In this document: positions 29,047 to 38,830 of the stretch, piece by piece | Layout: every line of letters starts with the position of its first letter | How positions within the stretch are numbered: position 1 is the first letter of the stretch | Assembly: GCF_029948085.1 (NCBI RefSeq) | Contig: NZ_JARZZP010000008.1 | Location: forward strand, 1-64,000 | Source: Streptococcus taonis | Lineage (GTDB): Bacteria > Bacillota > Bacilli > Lactobacillales > Streptococcaceae | DNA length: 64,000 nucleotides | Direction of reading: 5' to 3' | Program-made: the position numbers and the translations under genes | The notes under the pieces: generated by a model | Told to the model about the DNA's origin: nothing | The model's database searches: none | What the model saw: the letters and a program-made list of their open reading frames with translations, nothing else

Positions 29047-29310
29047 TTATAGAGCAGTAAGGAAGGTCAGTCCGCCAAGGATAACCCCAGCCGAGTTTGG
29101 AATGATTAGAATCCAGTCTTTCTTAGGCTCTTTTGTCCATCCATAAATGACCCAGATTAAGCAAGAGACTGCTGCTGATAAAGGTTGAAATGGTTGAGCT
29201 TTATTTCCTTGTAAATTGGCAAAAATTTGGGGGATGTAGGCTATAAATACAATAATCCCGATAAAGGCACCAATTGAACCAACAACTTGATTAATTCTCT
29301 GTTTAGTCAT
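29047..29310 (-). CDS. SemiSWEET family transporter
   Basis: The 87-residue protein has three membrane segments and the PQ-loop signature YIPQI (about 24-28), typical of bacterial SemiSWEETs, which dimerise to form a facilitative sugar channel in the membrane. A second conserved block CLIWVIYGW lies at about 50-58. Length is exactly that of the family. GGAGAAATA precedes the ATG. The transported substrate cannot be told. It stands alone, with its own terminator. Confidence 0.85.
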   Translation of the reverse strand: MTKQRINQVVGSIGAFIGIIVFIAYIPQIFANLQGNKAQPFQPLSAAVSCLIWVIYGWTKEPKKDWILIIPNSAGVILGGLTFLTAL

Positions 29311-29467
29311 ATATATTTCTCCTTATTACTTTATTAGTATAACAGAAAAACAACTTGGATTCAAGGACAAAACCTCGGGATTCTAAGGAAAGACTTTACA
29401 TTAGAACGTTTTTAGAAAATGTAGCTACTTTTCTTTGGAGAATAAAAAAATGCTTTGGAGCCATAAT

Positions 29468-29500
29468 AAAAGTAGTCTGTCTGTAAAACACACTACTTTT
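29468..29500 (-). terminator. Terminator of the DUF1129 gene
   Basis: AAAAGTAGT (29468-29476) pairs with ACTACTTTT (29492-29500). It serves the minus-strand corA unit. Confidence 0.75.
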
Positions 29501-29510
29501 ATTGTTTATC

Positions 29511-30185
29511 TTAATATCTAGCAGGTCCAGCACTTGCGCTCTTGATGTTGAAACGTTTTTTGAGGTAGAAACGTAGGGCAAGGAGAGCTCCTCCAATGAC
29601 CAACAAAACAAGAGGTGGTAAGCTGATGTTGATGGCTTGTGGAAGGAAGTTACTCAAGAAGAGGATGAAGACCCAGGCAAACATGGTTGCTAACATAACC
29701 AAAAGTGATTTCCAGAATGGAGGACGTTGGCTACGGTCAGTATCTGGTCCGTAGTAGCGGTAGATGAAGTGGTAGAGCAGGTAAAAGGCAACTCCACCAA
29801 AGGCTCCTACACTGATAAGTGTTACCAATCCGTAGGCCACAGGTTGGTTTGAGAAGAAGCTCATCAAGGCGCTAACTACTGCAAATAGTCCTGTGATGAA
29901 AAGGGCTGAATCCAACATCATCAATTTTGGATCGTCGTTTTCTTTTGGATGTTCTTTTTCGTACTGCTCTTTTTCGCTGAAACTATGAGCCCAGTGAGTT
30001 GGTGCTCCGTAGATAGAACGAGCTGTCACTCCTTTTGGTTGTTCTTCAAGGATATGAGGAATGACTTCTTCAAGGATAGCCTTGATTTCAGCATCTGTTT
30101 TTCCGTCCTTGAGAAATTGCTGGGTTGCAATATGGATAAATTCCTGGTTTTTCTTTGTTAATTCTTTTAAATCAATCTGTGACAT
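29511..30185 (-). CDS. DUF1129 family membrane protein
   Basis: A 224-residue protein with a soluble N-terminal part (about 1-85, containing an acidic, Glu-rich helix and HSFSEKEQYEKEHP) and four membrane segments in the C-terminal half (about 90-215), matching the DUF1129 family of Firmicutes. Function not established. AGGAGTTATT precedes the ATG. Its start is 12 bases after the corA stop, so the two are co-transcribed and it may relate to Mg2+ transport or envelope function. Confidence 0.75.
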   Translation of the reverse strand: MSQIDLKELTKKNQEFIHIATQQFLKDGKTDAEIKAILEEVIPHILEEQPKGVTARSIYGAPTHWAHSFSEKEQYEKEHPKENDDPKLMMLDSALFITGLFAVVSALMSFFSNQPVAYGLVTLISVGAFGGVAFYLLYHFIYRYYGPDTDRSQRPPFWKSLLVMLATMFAWVFILFLSNFLPQAINISLPPLVLLVIGGALLALRFYLKKRFNIKSASAGPARY

Positions 30186-30197
30186 AATAACTCCTGT

Positions 30198-31142
30198 TTA
30201 GAACCATTTTTTATGGATGAGGTAAAGAGTGAGAGAAACACTCATAGCAAAGGCGATAAAGACGATGAGCCAGAAAGCGTGCGGTTCTCCGTTTAAAGGG
30301 ATTTCATTGTCCTTAAAGTTCATTCCGTAAGCTGAGAAAATCATGGTCGGGATGGACATAACGATAGTCACAAGTGCCAAGGTTTTCATGATATTGTTCT
30401 GGTTATTTGAAATGATAGAAGCAAAGGTCTCTGTCATAGAGTGAAGGACGTTTCCATAGATGTCCGCCATCTCGATGGCCTGTTGCGTTTCAATCAAGGT
30501 ATCTTCCAGTAAGTCTTCATCTTCAAGGTATTTCTTGATATTGCTAGTTGCGCTGGTCAATTTTTTAATCACGCGCTCGTTTGTCTTCAGAGAGGCTTTG
30601 AAGTAGACGATGGTCTTCTCCAACTCCATGAGTTCGATCAATTCTTCGTTTCGAGTAGATTTGTGAAGTTGACTCTCGATCTGCTCACTCTTACGTTCAA
30701 TCGAACGGAGGGCAGTTAGGTAAATCTCCGCATTGCGGTATAGGATTTGGAAGATGAAGCGCGAACGCATGAAGGTATAGAAATTTCGAAGCCTACGATT
30801 GATAAAGACATCAAGAAGTGGTAGAGGCTCCAAGCAGGTAGTGATGATAGCCTCTTCTGTGATGATAATCCCCAAGGGAATAGTCACATAGTAGGTCTGG
30901 TTATTTCTTTCCTCTGTTATTGGGACGTCTACGATAATCAAGGTGTATTCATCTTCGATGGTGATACGAGACATTTCTTCGGCATCGAGCGGTGCACGGA
31001 GATCGGCGATATCAATATCAAAGGCTGAGGCGATTTCCATCGATTCGCTTTGAGTAGGATTGACGAGATTGATCCAAGTGCCCGGCTGGAGCGTATCGAT
31101 CTCTTTAAATTCAGTTGTTGTTGAGAGAAAGACTTGTTTCAT
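30198..31142 (-). CDS. corA: CorA family magnesium transporter
   Basis: CorA proteins form pentameric Mg2+ channels. The 314 residues have a long cytoplasmic N-terminal domain (about 1-245) and two C-terminal membrane segments, with the selectivity motif YGMN (about 273-276) at the end of the first. AGGAGA precedes the ATG. It is divergent from uvrA and followed by the DUF1129 gene. Together with the M-box-controlled mgtA about 4.4 kb on, this gives two distinct Mg2+ uptake systems in this stretch. Confidence 0.93.
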   Translation of the reverse strand: MKQVFLSTTTEFKEIDTLQPGTWINLVNPTQSESMEIASAFDIDIADLRAPLDAEEMSRITIEDEYTLIIVDVPITEERNNQTYYVTIPLGIIITEEAIITTCLEPLPLLDVFINRRLRNFYTFMRSRFIFQILYRNAEIYLTALRSIERKSEQIESQLHKSTRNEELIELMELEKTIVYFKASLKTNERVIKKLTSATSNIKKYLEDEDLLEDTLIETQQAIEMADIYGNVLHSMTETFASIISNNQNNIMKTLALVTIVMSIPTMIFSAYGMNFKDNEIPLNGEPHAFWLIVFIAFAMSVSLTLYLIHKKWF

Positions 31143-31247
31143 ATCTCCTATCCTTTCCTAATCTAATCCGTGTTTCAGTGATTTTTGACACCGTACTATT
31201 ATACTACAAAATCGGCTTTTTTGGTAATAGAATTTCACTTTTTTTGG

Positions 31248-31253
31248 TATAAT
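31248..31253 (+). promoter_or_regulatory. uvrA extended -10 promoter
   Basis: TGGTATAAT ends at 31253. An in-frame ATG at 31252 falls within this box, so it cannot be the translation start; the ATG at 31285 is used instead. Confidence 0.7.
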
Positions 31254-31284
31254 GGAAAGCAACAATGAACTAGAAAGAAGTAAT

Positions 31285-34116
31285 ATGCAAGATAAGATTG
31301 TCATCCATGGGGCACGCGCCCATAATTTAAAAAATATAGATGTGGAAATTCCGCGTGACAAGCTAGTTGTGGTGACGGGACTATCTGGATCAGGAAAATC
31401 TAGTTTAGCCTTTGATACCCTTTATGCAGAAGGGCAACGTCGCTACGTTGAAAGTCTGTCAGCCTATGCTCGTCAGTTCTTGGGCAATATGGAAAAGCCA
31501 GATGTGGATTCTATCGATGGTCTCAGCCCTGCCATTTCCATTGACCAGAAAACGACCAGTAAAAATCCTCGTTCGACGGTTGGAACAACGACGGAAATCA
31601 ACGATTATCTACGTCTTCTCTATGCACGTGTAGGGACACCCTACTGTATCAATGGACATGGGGCGATCAAGGCTTCGTCTGTCGAACAGATTGTAGACAA
31701 GGTCTTGGAATTGCCAGAGCGCCAACGCTTGCAAATCCTAGCACCTGTTATCCGTAAGAAAAAAGGGCAGCATAAGACTCTGATTGAAAAGATTCAAAAG
31801 GATGGCTACGTTCGTGTCCGTGTTGATGGGGTTGTCTATGATGTGACCGAAGTTCCTGAACTTGAAAAGAATAAGCAACACAACATTGATGTGGTGGTAG
31901 ACCGTATCATCATCAAGGATGGTATCCGTAGTCGTCTCTTTGACTCGATTGAAGCAGCCCTTCGTATCGCTGAAGGTTATGTCGTTATCGATACCATGGA
32001 TGATTCAGAGATGCTCTTTTCAGAACACTATGCCTGTCCAGTATGTGGTTTTACAGTTCCAGAGCTAGAGCCTCGTCTCTTCTCCTTCAATGCTCCGTTT
32101 GGTTCTTGTAGTGAGTGTGATGGTTTGGGGATCAAGCTAGAGGTTGATAGGGACTTAGTAGTGCCTGATGCTAGTAAAACCCTTCGTGAGGGAGCTTTAG
32201 CACCTTGGAATCCTATCTCTTCTAACTATTATCCAAATATGCTGGAACAAGCCATGACAGCCTTTGGGGTGGACATGGATACTCCTTTTGAGGCCTTGTC
32301 GGAGGAGGACAAGCATCTCATTTTTTATGGTTCAGATGGTAAAGAATTCCATTTCCACTATGAAAATGAATTTGGTGGAGTTCGTGACATTGACATTCCA
32401 TTTGAAGGCGTTATAAGGAATATTAAGCGTCGTTACCATGAAACCAATAGCGACTACACCCGCACTCAGATGCGTCTTTATATGAACGAGCTAACTTGTG
32501 GCACTTGTCACGGTTATCGCCTCAATGATCAGGCCTTATCTGTTCGAGTAGGGGGAGAAAAAGGACTCCATATCGGAGAAATTTCAGACCTCTCCATCGC
32601 AGATCATTTGGAAGCTATTGATCAGTTGACTCTCTCAAAAAATGAAGCCATTATCGCTCGTCCAATTCTGAAAGAAATCAAGGATCGCTTGACCTTCCTC
32701 AATAATGTCGGACTCAACTATCTGACACTTTCTCGGTCAGCGGGAACCCTATCAGGAGGAGAGAGTCAGCGTATTCGCTTGGCAACCCAGATTGGTTCCA
32801 ATCTCTCAGGAGTCCTCTATATCTTAGATGAGCCGTCAATCGGTCTTCACCAGAGGGACAATGACCGCCTGATTGCCAGTCTGAAAAAGATGCGTGATTT
32901 GGGGAATACTCTGATCGTAGTAGAACATGACGAAGATACCATGCGAGAGGCAGATTATCTAATTGACGTCGGTCCTGGTGCAGGGGTCTTTGGTGGAGAG
33001 ATTGTTGCCGCAGGAACGCCCAAGCAAGTGGCTCGCAACAGCAAGTCTATCACAGGTCAGTACTTGTCAGGCAAACGTGCCATTCCAGTGCCAGAAGAGC
33101 GTCGTGTCGGTAATGGTCGTTTTATCGAAGTGACGGGGGCGCGTGAAAACAACCTACAAAATATCACTGCTCGTTTCCCACTCGGGAAATTCATTGCGGT
33201 GACAGGGGTCTCTGGCTCAGGCAAGTCGACACTTATTAACAGCATCCTCAAAAAAGCCATTGCTCAAAAGCTTAACCGCAATTCAGACAAACCTGGTAAA
33301 TTTAAGACTATTACAGGGATTGAGCATGTAGATCGGTTGATTGACATTGACCAGAGTCCAATTGGACGAACGCCAAGGTCTAACCCAGCTACCTATACTG
33401 GTGTCTTTGATGACATTCGGGACCTCTTCGCTCAGACAAATGAAGCCAAGATCCGTGGCTACAAAAAGGGTCGTTTCAGTTTCAATGTTAAGGGCGGTCG
33501 TTGTGAAGCCTGCTCAGGCGATGGGATTATCAAGATTGAAATGCACTTCTTGCCAGATGTTTACGTGGCTTGTGAAGTCTGTCATGGCACCCGCTACAAC
33601 AGTGAAACGCTAGAAGTTCATTACAAGGAAAAGAATATCTCGCAAGTATTGGATATGACCGTCAATGATGCGGTAGAATTTTTCAAACACATTCCAAAAA
33701 TTCAACGCAAACTCCAAACGATCAAGGATGTAGGTCTAGGTTATGTGACCTTGGGGCAACCAGCTACGACACTTTCTGGTGGAGAAGCTCAACGGATGAA
33801 GTTAGCCAGTGAGCTCCATAAACGCTCGACAGGGAAGTCCTTCTACATTTTAGATGAGCCAACAACTGGTCTTCATACCGAGGACATTGCTCGTTTGCTT
33901 ACCGTTTTGTCTCGCTTTGTCGATGATGGCAATACAGTTCTCGTGATCGAACACAATCTAGATGTTATCAAAACAGCAGACCATATTATCGACCTAGGCC
34001 CAGAAGGCGGTGTTGGTGGTGGTACCATCATTGCAACAGGAACTCCAGAAGAAGTAGCTGCGAATGAAGCTAGCTATACAGGACAGTATTTGAAAGGAAA
34101 GTTACATCATGAATAA
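31285..34116 (+). CDS. uvrA: Excinuclease ABC subunit A
   Basis: UvrA recognises distorted DNA and loads UvrB in nucleotide-excision repair. The 943 residues carry two ABC ATPase halves: Walker [10 protein letters not shown] (about 32-40) and GVSGSGKST (about 640-648), signatures LSGGESQRI (about 490) and LSGGEAQRM (about 830), and two zinc modules (CPVC...CSEC about 250-280, and CEAC...CEVC about 740-766). Length is normal. The start at 31285 is chosen over 31252 for the reason given at the promoter. It overlaps pepP by eight bases. Confidence 0.97.
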   Translation: MQDKIVIHGARAHNLKNIDVEIPRDKLVVVTGLSGSGKSSLAFDTLYAEGQRRYVESLSAYARQFLGNMEKPDVDSIDGLSPAISIDQKTTSKNPRSTVGTTTEINDYLRLLYARVGTPYCINGHGAIKASSVEQIVDKVLELPERQRLQILAPVIRKKKGQHKTLIEKIQKDGYVRVRVDGVVYDVTEVPELEKNKQHNIDVVVDRIIIKDGIRSRLFDSIEAALRIAEGYVVIDTMDDSEMLFSEHYACPVCGFTVPELEPRLFSFNAPFGSCSECDGLGIKLEVDRDLVVPDASKTLREGALAPWNPISSNYYPNMLEQAMTAFGVDMDTPFEALSEEDKHLIFYGSDGKEFHFHYENEFGGVRDIDIPFEGVIRNIKRRYHETNSDYTRTQMRLYMNELTCGTCHGYRLNDQALSVRVGGEKGLHIGEISDLSIADHLEAIDQLTLSKNEAIIARPILKEIKDRLTFLNNVGLNYLTLSRSAGTLSGGESQRIRLATQIGSNLSGVLYILDEPSIGLHQRDNDRLIASLKKMRDLGNTLIVVEHDEDTMREADYLIDVGPGAGVFGGEIVAAGTPKQVARNSKSITGQYLSGKRAIPVPEERRVGNGRFIEVTGARENNLQNITARFPLGKFIAVTGVSGSGKSTLINSILKKAIAQKLNRNSDKPGKFKTITGIEHVDRLIDIDQSPIGRTPRSNPATYTGVFDDIRDLFAQTNEAKIRGYKKGRFSFNVKGGRCEACSGDGIIKIEMHFLPDVYVACEVCHGTRYNSETLEVHYKEKNISQVLDMTVNDAVEFFKHIPKIQRKLQTIKDVGLGYVTLGQPATTLSGGEAQRMKLASELHKRSTGKSFYILDEPTTGLHTEDIARLLTVLSRFVDDGNTVLVIEHNLDVIKTADHIIDLGPEGGVGGGTIIATGTPEEVAANEASYTGQYLKGKLHHE

Positions 34117-35170
34117 ACGTGTGCAAGCATTTTTAGATAAAATGCAAGAAAAAGAGCTCGATGGTATTATTATCAATAACCTTAAAAATGTTTACTATTT
34201 GACAGGTTTTTGGGGTTCAAATGGAACGGTCTTTATCAGTCGTGACCGTCAAATTTTAGTGACAGATGCTCGCTATATTATCGCTGCTAAGCAGGAAGTT
34301 ACTGGTTTTGAGATTTTTGCAGAACGTGACGAGTTGGCTACTATCGCAAAAATTGCTAAAGACATGGGTCTTTCTCGCATCGGTTTTGAAGATGAAATTT
34401 CAGTTTCTTATTACCATCGCATGCAAACTGCTTTTGAAGGGATGGAATTACTTCCACAGACTCAGTTTGTTGAAGCTCTTCGTATGATTAAGGATGAGGC
34501 AGAGATTGAGACCATTCGCAAGGCTTGTTCAATCTCAGATCGAGCTTTTCATGATGTCCTTGAATTTATCAAGCCTGGTAAGACTGAAATTGAAATTGCC
34601 AATTTCCTCGACTTCCGTATGCGTGAGTTAGGCGCTGCAGGATTGTCTTTTGATACCATCCTAGCCAGTGGGATCAACTCTTCTAAACCCCATGCTCACC
34701 CCATGCACAAGCCAGTAGAACTAGGCGAAGCCATTACCATGGACTTCGGATGTCTGTACGAGCATTATGTGAGTGATATGACTCGTACCGTCTACCTAGG
34801 CCATGTGAGTGACGAACAAGCAGAAATCTACAACACAGTATTGAAGGCTAATCAAGCATTGATTGACCAAGCTAAGGCTGGGTTAGGATTCCGTGATTTT
34901 GACAAGATTCCTCGTGATATCATCGTGGAAGCAGGTTATGGAGAATACTTTACACACGGTATCGGCCATGGTATCGGCCTTGATATCCACGAAGAGCCTT
35001 ACTTTAGCCAAACTTCGACAGAAGTTATTAAATCGGGTATGGTCTTGACTGATGAACCAGGTATTTATATTGAAGGGAAATACGGGGTTCGTATCGAAGA
35101 TGATATCTTGATCACAGAGACAGGTTGCGAATTATTAACCCTTGCTCCGAAAGAATTGATTGTTATCTAA
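34109..35170 (+). CDS. pepP: Xaa-Pro peptidase (M24 family)
   Basis: An M24B metallopeptidase that removes amino acids before proline, in the cytoplasm. The 353 residues hold an N-terminal creatinase-like domain (about 1-125) and the pita-bread catalytic domain with metal ligands in [16 protein letters not shown] (two Asp, about 211-226), [16 protein letters not shown] (His, about 285-300), TDEPGIY (Glu, about 314-320) and RIEDD (Glu). The size fits a dipeptidase (PepQ) as well as aminopeptidase P; the neighbour uvrA matches the pneumococcal pepP locus. It overlaps uvrA by eight bases. Confidence 0.88.
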   Translation: MNKRVQAFLDKMQEKELDGIIINNLKNVYYLTGFWGSNGTVFISRDRQILVTDARYIIAAKQEVTGFEIFAERDELATIAKIAKDMGLSRIGFEDEISVSYYHRMQTAFEGMELLPQTQFVEALRMIKDEAEIETIRKACSISDRAFHDVLEFIKPGKTEIEIANFLDFRMRELGAAGLSFDTILASGINSSKPHAHPMHKPVELGEAITMDFGCLYEHYVSDMTRTVYLGHVSDEQAEIYNTVLKANQALIDQAKAGLGFRDFDKIPRDIIVEAGYGEYFTHGIGHGIGLDIHEEPYFSQTSTEVIKSGMVLTDEPGIYIEGKYGVRIEDDILITETGCELLTLAPKELIVI

Positions 35171-35188
35171 GAAAAATGAGATAAATCG

Positions 35189-35217
35189 TTGACTTTTATA
35201 TTTTAAAGGTTTATACT
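35189..35217 (+). promoter_or_regulatory. mgtA promoter
   Basis: TTGACT (35189-35194), 17-base spacer, TATACT (35212-35217). The start of transcription should be near 35224, at the 5' edge of the M-box. Confidence 0.8.
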
Positions 35218-35221
35218 GAAA

Positions 35222-35370
35222 GGCGAAGACGGTAGGTGAGGCTACCATAGGGATACGGATGACTACCGCAAAGCAGTGGAGACACTACTCGTTGGTCAAC
35301 AGTCCTGGTCGCGAAGGTCAAGACTAAGCTCATTACATCGCCCTATGGAGTTAAAGCTTGAACGAAAACA
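35222..35370 (+). ncRNA. M-box (ykoK leader) Mg2+ riboswitch
   Basis: The leader of mgtA contains the conserved M-box blocks in order: GGTAGGTGAGGCTACC (35231-35246), GGGATACGGATGACTACC, TTGGTCAACAG (35291-35301) and GGAGTTAAAGCTT (35347-35359). CCATAGGG (35245-35252) pairs with CCCTATGG (35341-35348) as the long-range helix. These correspond to the B. subtilis mgtE M-box sequence as I recall it. M-boxes bind several Mg2+ ions and switch off transcription when Mg2+ is abundant. An intrinsic terminator follows directly, as expected. Confidence 0.9.
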
Positions 35371-35385
35371 GATAATAAGTTTTTT

Positions 35386-35424
35386 AGTCCTGCCATTTTA
35401 TGGCAGGACTTTCTGCTGTTTTAG
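35386..35424 (+). terminator. M-box expression-platform terminator
   Basis: AGTCCTGCCA (35386-35395) pairs perfectly with TGGCAGGACT (35401-35410), followed by TTCTGCTGTTTT. The T tract is interrupted, so termination may be partial. Confidence 0.8.
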
Positions 35425-35445
35425 AACAAAGAAGGGAGACAAACG

Positions 35446-35517
35446 ATGCAAATTGACGATCATCCAGAACCGCACATACACAGCCAATCGCTGATTTGTG
35501 TCGTTCTGTCCTTATAA
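35446..35517 (+). CDS. Candidate Mg2+-sensing leader peptide of mgtA
   Basis: A 23-codon open frame begins with ATG seven bases after GAAGGGAG, a good ribosome site, and ends with TAA at 35515. It lies after the M-box terminator and 52 bases before mgtA. The peptide starts MQIDDHPEPH, with acidic and proline residues packed together near the N-terminus, then a polar stretch and a hydrophobic end. In enterobacteria the mgtA leader peptide MgtL (MEPDPTPLP...) destabilises translating ribosomes at low Mg2+ through such residues. The resemblance is in composition and place, not in alignable sequence. Hairpins over and after the ORF would respond to ribosome position. Its translation is not proven. 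Confidence 0.5.
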   Translation: MQIDDHPEPHIHSQSLICVVLSL

Positions 35518-35556
35518 AGTGATTGGTCCCTGTGTATGAAATTACCATTCATACAG
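35465..35556 (+). promoter_or_regulatory. Competing hairpins in the mgtA leader
   Basis: Three stems can form. H0: CAGAAC/GTTCTG plus CACA/TGTG (35465-35508). H1: CATACACAGCCAATC (35475-35489) with GATTGG (35521-35526) and CTGTGTATG (35530-35538), 15 pairs with a 3-base bulge. H2: CTGTGTATGAA (35530-35540) with TTCATACAG (35548-35556), ending two bases before the mgtA AGGAGA site. H1 excludes both H0 and H2. The leader ORF covers the 5' arms of H0 and H1. Confidence 0.65.
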
Positions 35557-35569
35557 ATAGGAGAAATCA

Positions 35570-38230
35570 ATGAAAACTACAAAAGAAAGACTAGCAGCAG
35601 CTATTCAAACTCCATTAAAAGATAGTCTAGCTTTTTACCATACAAGTCTAAAAGGCTTAGACCAAGAACAAGTCGAAGAAAACCGTGACCTATATGGTGA
35701 AAACACCATCACAAAAGGTCAAGAGGATTCCATCTTTAAAAAGATTTACGAGTCCATCATCAATCCTTTCACAATCATTTTGCTTGTGATTGCCTTTATC
35801 TCTCTCGTTACAAATGTCTGGCTTGCCAAACCTGGTCAAGAAGATCCAACGACCTCTATTATTATCGTTGTCTTGGTTTTGATTTCAGGAGGTATTCGTT
35901 TTGTCCAAGAATTGCGAAGCGATAAGGCAACAACCAATCTTTCAAAAATGATTGTCAATACAGCAACTGTTATTCGCGATGGTCTTGAACAAGAGTTACC
36001 CATCGATGACTTGGTTGTGGGAGACCTCGTGAAATTGAGTGCTGGAGATATGATTCCAGCAGATGTCATCTTATTTGAATCCCGCGACTTTTTTGTTCAA
36101 CAGTCAGGTTTGACTGGAGAAAGTGATGCAGTAGAAAAACTTGCTTTAAATAAAGCTACTAATCAAAATGTAGAGAGTCTTTTAGAAGCAGAATCCTTGG
36201 CATTCATGGGGACAAACGTTATCTCAGGAAGTGCTACAGCTATGGTTCTAGCTGTTGGTGATGACACCATGATGGGAGCTATTGAACAGACTCTCAACAC
36301 CTACGATGAACCAACTTCTTTTGAACGTGAAATGAACAGCATTTCTTGGCTCTTGATCCGTTTGATGCTTGTCATGGTTCCGATCGTGTTTTTCGCAAAT
36401 GGGTTGACCGATGGAGACTGGCTAGAGGCTGGAGTATTTGCCTTGAGCGTTGGTGTCGGACTTACACCAGAAATGCTTCCAATGATTATCACAGCCAGCT
36501 TGGCCAAAGGTTCCATTATTATGGCCAAGGAAAAGGTGGTCATCAAAAAACTCAATGCTATCCAGGACTTAGGAGCAATCGATATCCTATGTACGGACAA
36601 AACTGGAACTTTAACCCAAGATGAGATTGTTTTAGAATATCCTTTGGATATCCACGGTGATTTGGATATGGCCGTCTTGAGAAGAGCTTATCTAAATTCA
36701 CATTTCCAAACCGGTTTGAAAAACTTGATGGACCGTGCGATTATCAGTAGAACCGAAAAAGAAGCCAAAGAACACGCTATTCTACAAGATTTAGATAAAA
36801 TCTTCCAAAAGATTGATGAACTGCCTTTTGACTTTGAGCGCAGACGCATGAGTGTCATCGTCAAAGACGATAGCAATGTCGTTAGTATGGTTACCAAAGG
36901 TGCCTTGGAAGAAATGTTGACCATTTCGACTCATGTGGAGTACCGCGGAGAGATCATTCCCCTAACCGAAGACATTCGCCAAGAAGTACTGGCAGAGGTT
37001 GGTCAATTAAACCGTCAAGGTTTGCGTGTTTTAGGTGTTGGCTACAAGTCAGGTCTACGTGAAGATTATGCCTATGCTGTGACTGATGAAAGTGACATGA
37101 TCCTTACAGGTTACCTTGCCTTTTTGGATCCGCCAAAACCATCTGCAGCACCCGCTATTCAAGCTCTGCTTGAGCATGGTGTCAAAACAAAAATTTTAAC
37201 TGGGGATAACGAAAAAGTAACCCAAGCCATTTGTGAAAAGGTTGGTTTGGACGTTGAGCATATGCTCTTAGGGGCTGACATTGACCAAATGACAGATCAA
37301 GAATTGGCAGAAGCGGTTGAAAGTGTAACAGTCTTTGCCAAATTGTCTCCTGACCAAAAAGCTCGAATTATTCTACAATTGAAGAAAAATGGTCACGGTG
37401 TTGGTTATATGGGTGACGGTATTAATGACGCTCCATCCATGAAGGTGGCAGATGTCGGAATTTCCGTTGATACAGCAGTCGATATCGCCAAGGAAACAGC
37501 GGATGTTATTTTGCTGGACAAGGATCTCATGGTCCTTGAAACTGGTATCGTTGAGGGCCGTAAGGTCTACGCCAACATGACCAAGTACATCAAGATGACC
37601 GTTAGTTCAAACTTTGGAAATATCTTCTCACTACTGGTTGCGAGTATATTCTTGCCATTTTTACCAATGGCTCCTGTTCATCTCATTGTCCTAAACCTAG
37701 TCTATGATTTGTCCTGTGTGGCATTGCCATTTGATAATGTGGATCAAGACTTCCTCAAACAACCCCATACATGGGAAGCAAAATCCATTACGCGATTTAT
37801 GGTTTGGATGGGTCCAATCTCATCTGTCTTTGATATTTTGACCTTTATCTTCCTCTACTTTATCATTGTTCCTTTGGTAACAGGTCATCACTATGTTCAT
37901 GGGTCAGAATCTGCCCTTCAGTTTATTATCTTGTTCCAAACAGGATGGTTCATCGAATCTATGTGGTCTCAAACTATGGTTATCCATATGCTTCGTACAG
38001 CAAAAGTTCCTTTTGTACAAAGCAGACCAGCTTGGCTTGTGATTTTGATGACACTGGTTGCAGCCTTTTTCGTAACCAGTCTACCTTATGGACCGCTAGT
38101 AAATATCCTTCGTCTAGCACCCTTAGGGCTTCCTTACTTCTTATTCTTAATCTGTATTATTTTCTTGTATATGTTTAGCGTTACAGTTATTAAGAAATTT
38201 TACATTAAGAAGTATAAAGAATGGTTATAG
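35570..38230 (+). CDS. mgtA: Magnesium-translocating P-type ATPase
   Basis: MgtA-type (P3B) ATPases import Mg2+ at low external concentration. The 886 residues have a cation-ATPase N-terminal domain (about 1-70), an actuator with TGES (LTGESDAVE, about 183), the phosphorylation motif CTDKTGTLTQDE (about 342-353), the nucleotide-binding and P domains with TGDNEKVTQAIC (about 544-555) and GDGINDAPSMKVADVGIS (about 623-640), and ten membrane segments in all. AGGAGA precedes the ATG. The M-box upstream supports Mg2+ as the substrate rather than Ca2+ or Mn2+. It is the only gene in its unit. Confidence 0.93.
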   Translation: MKTTKERLAAAIQTPLKDSLAFYHTSLKGLDQEQVEENRDLYGENTITKGQEDSIFKKIYESIINPFTIILLVIAFISLVTNVWLAKPGQEDPTTSIIIVVLVLISGGIRFVQELRSDKATTNLSKMIVNTATVIRDGLEQELPIDDLVVGDLVKLSAGDMIPADVILFESRDFFVQQSGLTGESDAVEKLALNKATNQNVESLLEAESLAFMGTNVISGSATAMVLAVGDDTMMGAIEQTLNTYDEPTSFEREMNSISWLLIRLMLVMVPIVFFANGLTDGDWLEAGVFALSVGVGLTPEMLPMIITASLAKGSIIMAKEKVVIKKLNAIQDLGAIDILCTDKTGTLTQDEIVLEYPLDIHGDLDMAVLRRAYLNSHFQTGLKNLMDRAIISRTEKEAKEHAILQDLDKIFQKIDELPFDFERRRMSVIVKDDSNVVSMVTKGALEEMLTISTHVEYRGEIIPLTEDIRQEVLAEVGQLNRQGLRVLGVGYKSGLREDYAYAVTDESDMILTGYLAFLDPPKPSAAPAIQALLEHGVKTKILTGDNEKVTQAICEKVGLDVEHMLLGADIDQMTDQELAEAVESVTVFAKLSPDQKARIILQLKKNGHGVGYMGDGINDAPSMKVADVGISVDTAVDIAKETADVILLDKDLMVLETGIVEGRKVYANMTKYIKMTVSSNFGNIFSLLVASIFLPFLPMAPVHLIVLNLVYDLSCVALPFDNVDQDFLKQPHTWEAKSITRFMVWMGPISSVFDILTFIFLYFIIVPLVTGHHYVHGSESALQFIILFQTGWFIESMWSQTMVIHMLRTAKVPFVQSRPAWLVILMTLVAAFFVTSLPYGPLVNILRLAPLGLPYFLFLICIIFLYMFSVTVIKKFYIKKYKEWL

Positions 38231-38318
38231 TTCGTATTTTGTCAAGAAAAAAGTTCAAAAATTGCCAAAAAAGTTAAAATTTTTTAAAAATAGGTCGCAA
38301 GTCCGATGTTTTTTATGG

Positions 38319-38324
38319 TATAAT
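38319..38324 (+). promoter_or_regulatory. Extended -10 promoter of the spx gene
   Basis: TGGTATAAT ends at 38324, 41 bases before the ATG. Confidence 0.65.
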
Positions 38325-38365
38325 AGTTTAAACTGATAGTAACATGTAGCGAAAGGGGTAGGTAC

Positions 38366-38764
38366 ATGATCAAAATTTATACAGTCTCAAGTTGTACTAG
38401 CTGTAAAAAAGCGAAGACCTGGCTCAATGCCCACCAGTTAAGTTATAAAGAACAAAACCTCGGTAAGGAAGGAATTTCGAGAGAAGAACTACTTGATATT
38501 TTGACAAAAACAGACAATGGAATTGCAAGTATCGTATCATCAAAAAATCGTTATGCAAAGGCCCTTGGTGTTGATATCGAAGATTTGAGTGTGAATGAAG
38601 TGCTCAACCTGATTATGGAAACACCACGTATCTTGAAAAGTCCGATTCTTGTAGATGAGAAACGCCTACAAGTCGGCTATAAAGAAGACGATATCCGTGC
38701 CTTTTTGCCACGCTCTGTCCGTAATGTGGAAAATGCAGAAGCGCGTTTACGTGCGGCTCTATAA
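38366..38764 (+). CDS. spx: Spx family transcriptional regulator
   Basis: Spx proteins bind the alpha subunit of RNA polymerase and redirect transcription in disulfide or envelope stress. The 132 residues have the ArsC-like thioredoxin fold with the redox CxxC at Cys10 and Cys13 (VSSCTSCKKA), and the block RILKSPILVDEKRLQVGY (about 90-107) typical of the family, followed by a helical tail. Streptococci carry two or more paralogues (SpxA1, SpxA2), and I cannot tell which this is. GAAAGGGG precedes the ATG. Confidence 0.9.
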   Translation: MIKIYTVSSCTSCKKAKTWLNAHQLSYKEQNLGKEGISREELLDILTKTDNGIASIVSSKNRYAKALGVDIEDLSVNEVLNLIMETPRILKSPILVDEKRLQVGYKEDDIRAFLPRSVRNVENAEARLRAAL

Positions 38765-38770
38765 AACATC

Positions 38771-38796
38771 AAGGCTGGGAGCGACTCCTGGCCTTC
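38771..38796 (+). terminator. Terminator after spx
   Basis: AAGGCTGGGAGC and TCCTGGCCTT form a GC-rich imperfect stem, followed by CTCTAAT. The T tract is poor, so termination is uncertain. Confidence 0.5.
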
Positions 38797-38830
38797 TCTA
38801 ATATTTAAATTGGATAACATGTGAGGATTT

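Noticed and set aside
31252..31284. Longer N-terminus of uvrA
   Set aside because: The ATG at 31252 lies in the -10 box TATAAT (31248-31253), so it would not be transcribed as a start codon.
35276..35494. A 72-codon open frame across the mgtA leader
   Set aside because: It runs through the conserved M-box and terminator sequences, which explain this region better, and it has no ribosome site.
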